IMG/VR virus record: IMGVR_UViG_3300037493_004027
Span: 1-21,685 of that record
DNA length: 21,685 bases
Reading direction: 5' to 3' (one strand)
Origin: a virus
The first letter of the stretch is position 1, and each line of letters begins with the position of its first letter. Under the pieces are notes generated by a model. The model saw nothing but the letters and a program-made list of their open reading frames with translations. It ran no database searches and was not told the DNA's origin. Shown here one piece after another: positions 7,481-14,034 of this stretch. The position numbers were made by a program, and so were the translations under genes.

Positions 7481-7711
7481 ATGAAAACACCGACACTGGA
7501 CGTGACCAGCGTTGTGAAGTTCCTCGGAGGACGCATCGAGCTTTACAGAAAGCTCAGTGCCGCTGAAGTCGAACTCTCCCACCGCACAATCGACAACTGG
7601 ATCTACCATAGGAGCATTCCTATGAACCGATTCATCGAACTGGTGACCGTAGCGAAAGCTAACGGTCTTAAACTCAAGCTGGAGGATCACCTTAGTTATG
7701 AGCACTCATAA
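7481..7711 (+). CDS. Small HTH-like regulator candidate
   Basis: A 76-residue protein. Residues 14-50 (FLGGRIELYRKLSAAEVELS, then HRTIDNWIYHRSIP) resemble Cro/YdaS-type helix-turn-helix proteins, where a short helix, a turn and a recognition helix (HRTIDNWIYHR) are followed by a P-containing loop. The remaining residues form a helix and a short Lys-rich segment. It is the first gene after the promoter/dyad at 7439-7470 and its stop overlaps the next gene. No SD is seen before its ATG (GCATATCTCTGCA). Autoregulation of the early block is a reasonable inference. Confidence 0.6.
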   Translation: MKTPTLDVTSVVKFLGGRIELYRKLSAAEVELSHRTIDNWIYHRSIPMNRFIELVTVAKANGLKLKLEDHLSYEHS

Positions 7712-7919
7712 CGAGTTTCCATATAGAAGAGATGCCAACAAGCGCAATACGACTCCTCCAAATGAACTTGGAGTCTACAGAAATCCACTACCAGACCATC
7801 CAAGCGCAATCGTTGACCAATCAGACGGACAGGCAAAAGGCTTTGGGTTAATGAATAAAGCCTGTCAGCAATGGCTTTTAAGAAACAATTTAGTTGGAAA
7901 CATTAAGTGGAACAAATGA
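7698..7919 (+). CDS. Hypothetical small protein
   Basis: A 73-residue polar protein rich in Asn, Arg and Pro (RRDANKRNTTPPNELGVYRN). It overlaps the preceding gene by 14 bases and is coupled to the nuclease gene by ATGA at 7916. Its codons are A/T-richer than those of the nuclease that follows. There is no membrane segment and no recognised motif. It is supported by its fit in the overlapping gene chain. Confidence 0.5.
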   Translation: MSTHNEFPYRRDANKRNTTPPNELGVYRNPLPDHPSAIVDQSDGQAKGFGLMNKACQQWLLRNNLVGNIKWNK

Positions 7920-8902
7920 AAATTAGACACTCCTCTCTTCCCAAGCTGGCCCTGTGCGGACAGTTTGAAGGCGCTCCTGGTAACAGCAGCGCAGCTTCTC
8001 GTGGAACCATGCTTGACGGTGTCTTTAGAGACGCATGGGTCAGCGGTGAGCTGCCTCGTGACCTCAGTCAGGAAGACACAGCAGCAGTCCGCTGGGCACT
8101 GCATCAATGTTACCTGCTCAACGGCGGCGCAGACGGGCTAGAGACCGCGGATGCCAAGTGCAAGATCCAGACCAGCGGGCTGGAGCACATGGGCACAGCA
8201 GATGGCATTGCAGTCAAGGGCAAGTGGCTCATCGACCTCAAGTCTGGGCAGGTCTACGACTACACCGGCCAGATGGCGGCCTATGCGCTGGGCCTGATGG
8301 AGACTCACTTCGAGCAGGAATGGACCACTCATCTTTTGTTCTGCGACCAGCAGAAGTTGGTGACCCAGCACTGGACCTACACGAGTGCCAAAGAGACTGT
8401 GCAGCGCATTCTTGACAACGTAGGCACGGCGCCCAAAGAGAACGACTACTGTGGCTGGTGTGCGAAGTCGCTTACATGCCCCGGGCGAGTCCAGTCACAA
8501 GCCATCGTGCTTGCGACTACTGAACATGCCATCACGCCTCAAGACGGCTCGTTCCTGACCCTGCTAGACGACCCAGCAAGGATCGGACTATTCCTTCGCC
8601 AGTGTGCAACACTAGATCACTTCCGCGAGGCAGCGGCAGACAAGGCTCGCCAGTTGCTCGAAGCCGGTGAACAGGTGCCTGGGTGGCGCCTCCAGAAGCC
8701 TAGGGCTACTGAGTTCGTGGGAGCTGAGTACGTTGCTAGAGCAGTGGAGGAAGGACTGATCGGTGCAGGAGATGCCATCAACGCTTACGGATCTCTGTCT
8801 GCCAAGAAGGCTGAACAGCTTTGGAGCGTAGCCGGGCATGAACTGCCTGCATACGTTGTGTCCCGCAAGGTTGGCAAAGCACCATTGGTAGCATCTAAAT
8901 AG
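7916..8902 (+). CDS. PD-(D/E)XK exonuclease with Fe-S cluster cysteines (RecB/Cas4-like)
   Basis: A 328-residue nuclease. The start is placed at 7916, where ATG overlaps the previous TGA; an ATG three codons earlier is possible. The active-site pattern is GTADG (D96), LIDLKSG (D107, K109) and the QMAAYALG helix (Q119, Y123), as in RecB-family exonucleases. C14 together with C179, C182 and C188 (YCGWCAKSLTCPG) gives the one-plus-three cysteine layout that holds a 4Fe-4S cluster in Cas4 and AddB. It would resect DNA ends to feed the RecT-like annealing protein encoded downstream. No CRISPR array is present, so an adaptation role is unlikely. Confidence 0.8.
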   Translation: MKIRHSSLPKLALCGQFEGAPGNSSAASRGTMLDGVFRDAWVSGELPRDLSQEDTAAVRWALHQCYLLNGGADGLETADAKCKIQTSGLEHMGTADGIAVKGKWLIDLKSGQVYDYTGQMAAYALGLMETHFEQEWTTHLLFCDQQKLVTQHWTYTSAKETVQRILDNVGTAPKENDYCGWCAKSLTCPGRVQSQAIVLATTEHAITPQDGSFLTLLDDPARIGLFLRQCATLDHFREAAADKARQLLEAGEQVPGWRLQKPRATEFVGAEYVARAVEEGLIGAGDAINAYGSLSAKKAEQLWSVAGHELPAYVVSRKVGKAPLVASK

Positions 8903-8904
8903 CC

Positions 8905-9264
8905 ATGCAAGACATACCAAGACACGAACTACTAGAGAAGATCGCGGCTGGATGGAAGGTGCGGAGGTACAAATGGCCGAAAGAGCACACCATTTCAAAA
9001 AATGGAGGCAGTGTTTCCATATCTTATATCGAATTACTAGAAGACGACTGGGAAGGTGAGCCAATAAAGCCAACTCTTACTCTTCTATCTGTGAGTGCAC
9101 CTGTCGCTTTTAATCACCTTGTATATCACGGAGCAAACTACATCAGAAGGACATCATGGAAAGAAGGCAGAGTGATTCGACCTGGCGGTGATAATGTGAC
9201 ATTGGCTATCAACGACATTCTTGCCATCGACTGGGAGATCTGGACATGGACCAAAACTACATAG
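8905..9264 (+). CDS. Tandem Tad2-like (DUF2829-like) protein, possible anti-Thoeris
   Basis: A 119-residue protein made of two similar halves. Half 1 (about 4-52): LLEKIAAGWKVRRYKWP and then LLEDDWEGE. Half 2 (about 64-113): VAFNHLVYHGANYIRRTSW and then NDILAIDWEIW. Both follow the Tad2/DUF2829 pattern of a helix ending in G..VRR..W and a terminal DL(L)AxDWE. Tad2 proteins bind and sequester the signal molecule made by the Thoeris defence system. Each half is shorter than a usual Tad2 protein (about 90-130 residues), so assignment is tentative. The gene is A/T-richer than its neighbours and overlaps the RuvC-like gene by 19 bases. Confidence 0.55.
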   Translation: MQDIPRHELLEKIAAGWKVRRYKWPKEHTISKNGGSVSISYIELLEDDWEGEPIKPTLTLLSVSAPVAFNHLVYHGANYIRRTSWKEGRVIRPGGDNVTLAINDILAIDWEIWTWTKTT

Positions 9265-9713
9265 CAATCGACCCCGGCGTGGGCGGCGGGATCGCCTTCA
9301 TAGACACCGACGGCAGTGCTCAGGCGTTCCCTATGCCAACAACACTGCACGACATTAGCAAGGAACTGCACCTCCTTTCACGATCCTCCTTTGGACCTGT
9401 GACGGTCTTCCTCGAAGAGTTGCCAAAGTTCGCTGGCAAGATGTCAGGTAGCAGTATCGGAGTGATGTTTCGAAATTACGGACGTATCGAAGGGCTATTG
9501 GCAGCCTTTGAGGCCCGAATCGAGTACATCCCTCCCAAGAAGTGGCAGACTGCCCTTGGCTTGGGCGAGAAGAAGACTCATGGCCCCCGCTGGAAAGCTC
9601 ACCTCAAAGGACGTGCTCAAGCACTCTACCCAAACCTGTCAGTTACCCTGAAAACCGCAGACGCTCTCCTCATTCTTGAGGCTGGGCTAAAAATGAAAAC
9701 CAAATGCAACTAA
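9246..9713 (+). CDS. RuvC-like Holliday junction resolvase
   Basis: A 155-residue RNase H-fold nuclease of the size seen for phage RuvC-type resolvases. Acidic residues are in order: D9 in YIAIDPGVGGGIA (strand 1), E57/E58 in VFLEELPKFAG, and D139 in LKTADALLILEAG. An IPPKKWQTALGLG segment (95-107) matches the family's linker before the C-terminal helices. It would resolve branched recombination or replication intermediates before packaging. It starts inside the preceding gene and its last 10 bases overlap the RecT-like gene, a sign of coupled expression of the recombination set. Confidence 0.8.
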   Translation: MDQNYIAIDPGVGGGIAFIDTDGSAQAFPMPTTLHDISKELHLLSRSSFGPVTVFLEELPKFAGKMSGSSIGVMFRNYGRIEGLLAAFEARIEYIPPKKWQTALGLGEKKTHGPRWKAHLKGRAQALYPNLSVTLKTADALLILEAGLKMKTKCN

Positions 9714-10447
9714 TACCCATCGACCAAATCTCATTGATGGCAAAAGCCATCGCAGAATCCAAACTGTTCGGCATCCAGACCCCTGCTCAAGCTCTTGCTT
9801 TGGGCCTCCTGTGCCAAGCTGAAGGGCGCCATCCTGCCGAGGCAGCCCGCGACTACCACATAATCAACGGCAAGCCCTCCCTGAAGTCTGAAGCTATGCT
9901 TGCAAGATTTCAGCAAGCCGGTGGCAAGGTAGATTGGCACGAGTATACTCACGAGTCTGTGTCAGGTACGTTCTCGCATCCCCAGGGTGGCAGTCTGAAG
10001 GTCTCGTGGACCATGCAGGACGCTACCCGTGCAGGTTTAACTGGAAATCCTACTTGGAAGAAGTTTCCGCGCCAGATGCTCAAGGCTCGCTGCATCAGTG
10101 AAGCAGTTCGAGGGATCTTCCCGGGAGTGCTTTCTGGCCTCTACGCCCCAGAGGAAGTCTCTGATATACCTGTACAGGTAGTAGCTGAGACTACTTCTGA
10201 GCCTATACAGGTGCCTATACAGATTGAGGCGCCCAAGGAGGAACCGCTTCCTGAACAGATCAGCACTGTCAACCTGATGGACCGGCTGCTCGCTGAGAAG
10301 ACGAAGGCTCAGAAGGACAAGGTCACTGCCGGCGCCATTAAGCGTGGCTGGATCACAGAAACACAGACATACAGGGAACTGCCAATTTCCATCCAAACGC
10401 AGGCAACGGCGTTCCCGGAGAGGTTCTTCGCATCCTTTGCAATTTAG
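9704..10447 (+). CDS. RecT-like single-strand annealing protein
   Basis: A 247-residue protein. Residues 1-150 match the RecT-type phage pattern: an N-terminal helix (ISLMAKAIAESKLFGIQT), QALALGLLCQAEGRHPAEAA, YHIINGKPSLKSEAMLARFQ, a WHEYT/VSGTFSHPQGG strand pair, SWTMQDATRAGLTGNPTW and the ARCISEAVRGIFPGVLSGLY helix. Such proteins anneal complementary strands during recombination. Residues 155-185 are a Pro/Val/Glu-rich linker (PVQVVAETTSEPIQVPIQIE) encoded by near-repeated GTACAGGT/TATACAGGT DNA. The remaining C-terminal part is probably a protein- or DNA-binding tail. With the upstream exonuclease it forms a resection/annealing pair. Confidence 0.7.
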   Translation: MQLIPIDQISLMAKAIAESKLFGIQTPAQALALGLLCQAEGRHPAEAARDYHIINGKPSLKSEAMLARFQQAGGKVDWHEYTHESVSGTFSHPQGGSLKVSWTMQDATRAGLTGNPTWKKFPRQMLKARCISEAVRGIFPGVLSGLYAPEEVSDIPVQVVAETTSEPIQVPIQIEAPKEEPLPEQISTVNLMDRLLAEKTKAQKDKVTAGAIKRGWITETQTYRELPISIQTQATAFPERFFASFAI

Positions 10448-10472
10448 TCAGAAACCAAAACCAAACAAAACC

Positions 10473-10871
10473 ATGCCATCCGTAAAAATTGAACTAGGTG
10501 AACAGAAACAGGCAATCGAAGCAGGTATCCACCTCGCCAAGATTGAGTCAGCAGTTGAAGCCATCAGTAAAGCTGGCAACGACATGCTCAAGCTGGAGGT
10601 CAAAGTTGGCCCTTTGAGCTTCAACTCATGGGTGGTCTTTACGACCAAGAACTCTCGCAACTTGGCAGAGTTTGCCGAGGCCATCGGGATTAAGGTGGAA
10701 GACGGGAAGCCGCTAGCCATTGAGATCGACGATTGCGTGGGCAAGGTGGCGAAGGTAGAGCTTGCTCCTGGAGAGAAAGTCTCCGAGAAGACCGGCAAGG
10801 CTTACCTTGAGATCAAGCGGTGGCTGCCGCTCGACTCGACAGATGTGAGCGGGGATGAAATCCCGTTCTAA
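10473..10871 (+). CDS. SSB-like protein (DUF669-like) with acidic DEIPF tip
   Basis: A 132-residue protein. ATG 10473 is preferred because the longer frame from 10344 lies in the RecT-like gene. The sequence resembles phage DUF669-type single-strand binding proteins: N-terminal helix region (IELGEQKQAIEAGIHLAKIE), a strand-rich centre (LKLEVKVGPLSFNSWVVFTT) and KVAKVELAPGEKVSEKTGKA near the end. It finishes with SGDEIPF, matching the acidic DDDIPF tip by which bacterial SSB recruits partner proteins. The leader is A/C-rich (GAAACCAAAACCAAACAAAA) without an SD. It probably protects ssDNA and recruits host replication or repair proteins; the latter is inferred from the tip. Confidence 0.65.
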   Translation: MPSVKIELGEQKQAIEAGIHLAKIESAVEAISKAGNDMLKLEVKVGPLSFNSWVVFTTKNSRNLAEFAEAIGIKVEDGKPLAIEIDDCVGKVAKVELAPGEKVSEKTGKAYLEIKRWLPLDSTDVSGDEIPF

Positions 10872-10881
10872 GTGATTCATC

Positions 10882-10905
10882 GGGGGGTGCGCATCCGGCC
10901 ACGCA
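10882..10905 (+). repeat. Leader repeat copy 1 (GTGCGCATCCGG type)
   Basis: A run of six G is followed by TGCGCATCCG, then GCC and ACGCAC. GTGCG and CGCAC can pair across a 10-base loop. A second, near-identical copy precedes the gene at 21276. Both lie shortly upstream of a start codon, so they may be a shared leader element. Confidence 0.5.
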
Positions 10906-10927
10906 CAACTTTTACGGGAGCGAAGCC

Positions 10928-11143
10928 ATGATGAAAGCAGACTTGTTGGAGGCAGAGCGGATTGCGACGGAGTTGTTGAAGGTGGACAGGGACTTTAAGA
11001 GGACTGGGCAGGGAGGGTTGAAGGTGGACGGGTTGGAGGGGATGACGTTGGCGAAGGCAGTGCAGATTTTTCAGGGAAGGCTGGAGGCGAAGCCGCTCTC
11101 TAGCATGGCTCGAATACAGCGCGACTTAGAGGCCACTCTCTAA
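10928..11143 (+). CDS. Small helical protein, G-ending codons
   Basis: A 71-residue charged helical protein (MMKADLLEAERIATELLKVD...). ATG 10928 or 10931 may be used; GGGAG 8-12 bases upstream is a fair SD. The first 55 codons are unusual: Leu is TTG nearly throughout and almost all codons end in G, unlike both neighbours; the last 15 codons look normal. There are no recognised motifs. It lies between the SSB-like and helicase genes, so a replication accessory role is possible but not shown. Confidence 0.55.
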   Translation: MMKADLLEAERIATELLKVDRDFKRTGQGGLKVDGLEGMTLAKAVQIFQGRLEAKPLSSMARIQRDLEATL

Positions 11144-11146
11144 AGC

Positions 11147-12487
11147 ATGAGAGAGCCAACCATCCCGCAGGCTGAACAAGCCGAGCGGGCAGTGCTGGGG
11201 TGTCTACTTTTTGCGCCATCCCTTGCACTGCCAACTGTCGCCGCTACTGGTATAGCCCAGGGTGACTTCCATAATACCCAGTACGGGGCGATCTTTGCTG
11301 GTATCCAAGACTCTGCCCGAGCGGGCCTGAGTACGGACCCCATCGTGTTGTTTGCCCGGCTTGCCAAGACCGGCATCCCGTACAGCATCCTGTCCGACTT
11401 GGCCTCAGGGATGCCGTCGCTCGAACCGCTCCCGAGCTGGTGTGAAGTGGTACAAGACGCAGCCCGGCGCCGGGAGCTACTGACTGCGCTGAGTAAGGCG
11501 GCTAGTGCTATCTCAGCAGGAGAGGCTACAGAACAGGTCGTAGCCGGCCTGAGTGTAGCGACACTGACTGCCAACGCTGAACGTGGGCTGGGTTCTATAG
11601 TACAGAGCACGTTCAATGACCTGCTGTTCTATGATACAGAGAACGATAGAAACACGCTGATCGGTAACCGCTGGCTGTGCAAAGGCGGGAGCGTTCTGAT
11701 AAATGCTCAGTCTGGTATCGGCAAAAGCAGTCTGACTATGCAGCTTGCAATAGGCTGGGCGCTGCACGGGATAGGTGCTTTCTCTGAAGTGCTGACCTTT
11801 GGCCTGATCCCAGTCAAACCGCTTAAGAGCCTGATTATACAAGCCGAGAATGACCAAGGCGATCAAGCCGAGGTCTTGCAATCTGTGTTTTGCAAGTATG
11901 GGAAAAGCCAGTGTGGAGAGACTGAGAGGGCTCTTCTAAACGAGCGGGTGATCTTCTATCGCGATAACATTCACTCTGGGCCGGAGTTCTTGAGGGTGCT
12001 AGAGACGCTTGTCCTTAAACACGCCCCGGACGTTGTCTGGATTGATCCGCTGATGTGTTACTTGGGAGACGACATCAGTGACCAGGCAGTGGTTACCAAG
12101 TTTTGTAATGAACTCAATAGGATCTCCTCGAAGACCGGGGTGCTACTGGCGATCATTCATCACTTACCAAAGCCCAAGGAGACATCTGCACGAACTGACT
12201 CTGACTTGGCCTACAGTGGCTTTGGCTCGTCTGCTCTTACGAACTGGGCACGGGAAGTCATCACACTCCAGCGTGTAGAGACAGAGGAGAACCAGCCTTT
12301 GACATGTAGTCTGACGATGACCAAGCGCCGGCTGCGCTCCAACATCAAGTGTTTTGAGAAGGGTCAGCCAACCTCGAAGATCTACATTCGCCACAGCCCT
12401 ACACCTGAAAGACACGGGATGATCTGGCAGCAGTGTCTAAAACCAATCATCGAAAAGGACGATGAGAAACCAAAGAGAAGACGATGA
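11147..12487 (+). CDS. Replicative DNA helicase-like protein (DnaB N-domain plus RecA-like ATPase)
   Basis: A 446-residue protein. Residues 1-110 match the DnaB N-terminal domain (PQAEQAERAVLGCLLFAP, FHNTQYGAIFAGIQ). Residues 170-420 are a RecA/RepA-type ATPase: Walker A AQSGIGKSS with K193, Walker B DVVWIDP with D300, and the IHHLPKPKE region (about 338-347) in the position of the sensor histidine. Such proteins unwind DNA ahead of the replication fork. Absence of a primase domain implies that a separate or host primase is used. It starts three bases after the previous stop and ends in an ATGA overlap with the next gene. Confidence 0.75.
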   Translation: MREPTIPQAEQAERAVLGCLLFAPSLALPTVAATGIAQGDFHNTQYGAIFAGIQDSARAGLSTDPIVLFARLAKTGIPYSILSDLASGMPSLEPLPSWCEVVQDAARRRELLTALSKAASAISAGEATEQVVAGLSVATLTANAERGLGSIVQSTFNDLLFYDTENDRNTLIGNRWLCKGGSVLINAQSGIGKSSLTMQLAIGWALHGIGAFSEVLTFGLIPVKPLKSLIIQAENDQGDQAEVLQSVFCKYGKSQCGETERALLNERVIFYRDNIHSGPEFLRVLETLVLKHAPDVVWIDPLMCYLGDDISDQAVVTKFCNELNRISSKTGVLLAIIHHLPKPKETSARTDSDLAYSGFGSSALTNWAREVITLQRVETEENQPLTCSLTMTKRRLRSNIKCFEKGQPTSKIYIRHSPTPERHGMIWQQCLKPIIEKDDEKPKRRR

Positions 12488-13029
12488 ACTACACAAAGAT
12501 TGGAGCACTACAAACGCACAGGTACATCTGGGTGGACAGTGCCTACACACACGAGGAGCCTGTGGGCCTCGTAGAAGCCATATGGGTGGGCCTGACATCC
12601 ATCCCTGGACGAGCGTGGGGCATTAACGTCATCCTTCGAGACGGGGGCGCACTGTATCGCAATATCCCGCCTCATGCAGTAGCGTTCACCACTGAGCCAG
12701 AGCACGATTGGATCATTTGTGAAGCCCAGCTTTGGGACTGTTACAGCTATCATTTCTCAGTGCTGCAAAACCCGATTATGCGTGGAATGGAGGTGTCTGT
12801 AAGGGTGGAGGACAAGGTGCTGCATGGGGAATATCTCTTCTCTACTGCCCACCTACACGACGGCTGGTCAGACGCCCCGGAGCAGGATAAAGAGTTCATT
12901 TTTGTGAAGCTGAACAATGGCCGGCTGACGATTCAGCCCACAAACAGGGTGCGCTTCATCGACCACAGCTTCACGACAGAGGAGCTTCCAAAGTTGAAAT
13001 TGCAGGAAACCGTGTACAGTTGCGAATAA
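12484..13029 (+). CDS. Conserved phage hypothetical protein
   Basis: A 181-residue protein of a type I recall from other phage genomes near replication genes, characterised by GGALYRNIPPHAVAF (about 54-68), AQLWDCYSY (80-88), GEYLFSTAHLHDGWSDAPEQ (116-135) and IQPTNRVRFIDHSFT (about 151-165). It appears soluble and strand-rich. No enzymatic motif can be named. It is coupled to the helicase by ATGA and to the winged-helix gene by TAATG, so it is probably expressed in the replication block. Function unknown. Confidence 0.6.
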   Translation: MNYTKIGALQTHRYIWVDSAYTHEEPVGLVEAIWVGLTSIPGRAWGINVILRDGGALYRNIPPHAVAFTTEPEHDWIICEAQLWDCYSYHFSVLQNPIMRGMEVSVRVEDKVLHGEYLFSTAHLHDGWSDAPEQDKEFIFVKLNNGRLTIQPTNRVRFIDHSFTTEELPKLKLQETVYSCE

Positions 13030-13700
13030 TGAACACACGCTCTGAGAACCCAAAAGAGGAAGGTCCATACGCCTGGCAGACTCGTGATGCCGCCATCCAA
13101 GCCGGCAAGTTAGGCATCAATGCTTACGCAATTTACTGCGCACTTACCCACTTCCAGAGCGCGGCAGCGACTGACCATAAGAGACGTTTTTCGGCGTCTT
13201 ACGAGCAACTCGCAGAGCATGTGGGATGCTCTCGTGGGACTGTCAAAACGGCACTTGATGCGCTCGAAAAGGAAGGACTCATCCGCAAGTTTTCGGGCTC
13301 AAATGGAGGCTACCGGGCAACCCGGAATGCCTTTTTTTTGACTACGATTAGCAGTCCACCACATGGACGCGGCAGTACACCACATGAACTGCACGTGAGT
13401 ACACGTGGTGAACTGCACGTGAGTACACCACATGGACGCTTTAGAGATAAAGAGAACAGATTTAAGGCGGGGCCTCAAGCCCCCGCCGTTAAATCAGAGA
13501 AGGAGAAAAGTGAGCCCGCTTGCTCGCCCTTGAGGGGCGGCAGCGGGCCACGAGAGAACCCGGACATCATCCATGACTTTTCGCATCTGCCAGAACGTGA
13601 CAGGGCGTACATGGTGGCTATGCGTGCAATCGCTGCCGAGGCTGACGCTGAGATCGCAGAGCAGGTCCGCAAAAAGCGGGAGGCTGAAAACTTTTCCTAA
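13029..13700 (+). CDS. Winged-helix replication protein / initiator candidate with intragenic iterons
   Basis: A 223-residue protein starting at ATG 13029 (TAATG overlap). Residues 1-50 are a soluble helical region containing KLGINAYAIYCALTHFQSAA. Residues 54-90 (ASYEQLAEHVGCSRGTVKTA, then LDALEKEGLIRKF) are a clear winged helix. Residues 109-138 are a peptide repeat (STPHELHV, STRGELHV, STPHGRF) encoded by four iteron-like DNA repeats. A Pro/Lys/Gly-rich linker and a charged helical C-terminus (YMVAMRAIAAEADAEIAEQV) follow. It resembles lambda O in that the gene appears to carry its own binding sites. An eight-T run at 13332-13339 sits just after the winged helix. Confidence 0.7.
   Translation: MNTRSENPKEEGPYAWQTRDAAIQAGKLGINAYAIYCALTHFQSAAATDHKRRFSASYEQLAEHVGCSRGTVKTALDALEKEGLIRKFSGSNGGYRATRNAFFLTTISSPPHGRGSTPHELHVSTRGELHVSTPHGRFRDKENRFKAGPQAPAVKSEKEKSEPACSPLRGGSGPRENPDIIHDFSHLPERDRAYMVAMRAIAAEADAEIAEQVRKKREAENFS
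13353..13442. repeat. Iteron-like array, four units (candidate replication origin)
   Basis: Four units begin with AGT at 13353, 13374, 13398 and 13422 (spacings 21, 24 and 24 bases). The consensus is AGT-A/C-CACCACATG-G/A-AC; unit 3 has the core inverted (CACGTGGTG). They lie in frame inside the winged-helix gene. AT-richer DNA (13441-13465) and a strong hairpin (13461-13493) follow. This layout matches the lambda ori inside gene O. Confidence 0.55.
13461..13493. other. GC-rich hairpin inside the replication gene
   Basis: TTTAA-GGCGGGG pairs with CCCCGCC-g-TTAAA around an 8-base loop, giving 12 pairs and one bulged base. It sits inside a coding frame directly after the iteron array and its AT-rich stretch, so it is not an operon-end terminator. 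It could serve origin function or pause transcription. Confidence 0.55.
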
Positions 13701-13733
13701 AGTCCAAGGCGGACTCAACCGACAAGAACTTTG

Positions 13734-14033
13734 ATGACAACCACACACCACACAAACTCCCTCATCCGGGACGTAATCATCCCGGAAGAGATCGCAGTCC
13801 TAAAAAGGACCATCACTAGGCTCGCCCAACGGGCCAACGAACTCGAAGGGGAACTCAGAGGCGCTCTCTGCCTGCTTGACCACGTTGACGCAACCAAGGC
13901 TGCACTGCACTGGGGAACGGTCAGCGAGTTCATTCGGGACCGCATGGAACTGAATCACAACTTCGAGCAGCTTATTAAACTGCCAATAGAGGCCCTTGGC
14001 GGCCCCGTGAAGGTGCCTAACGTATCCAAGTAA
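13734..14033 (+). CDS. Hypothetical coiled-coil protein
   Basis: A 99-residue protein starting at ATG 13734 (TTG three bases upstream is a less likely start). Residues 15-45 (IPEEIAVLKRTITRLAQRAN, then ELEGELRGA) have heptad spacing; the C-terminal half is a charged helical segment with a short Pro/Val tail. A short dyad AGTCC-aaggc-GGACT (13701-13715) lies in the 33-base gap before it. No known motif. Confidence 0.55.
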   Translation: MTTTHHTNSLIRDVIIPEEIAVLKRTITRLAQRANELEGELRGALCLLDHVDATKAALHWGTVSEFIRDRMELNHNFEQLIKLPIEALGGPVKVPNVSK

Positions 14034-14034
14034 T

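Noticed and set aside
8107-8415. 102-residue plus-strand frame inside the nuclease gene
   Set aside because: It is Arg/Gln-rich and lies fully within a gene whose motifs are all in the other frame.
7916-8902. Cas4 as part of a CRISPR system
   Set aside because: The nuclease has the Cas4-type cysteine and active-site layout, but no repeat-spacer array or other cas gene is present; the RecT/RuvC neighbours fit phage recombination.
10168-10181. Palindrome ACCTGTACAGGT in the RecT-like gene as an operator
   Set aside because: It falls in a repetitive linker-coding stretch with no promoter nearby; coincidence from the repeated codons is more likely.
13353-13442. Iteron repeats as a CRISPR array
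   Set aside because: The units are nearly contiguous, have no unique spacers and are read in frame inside a gene.
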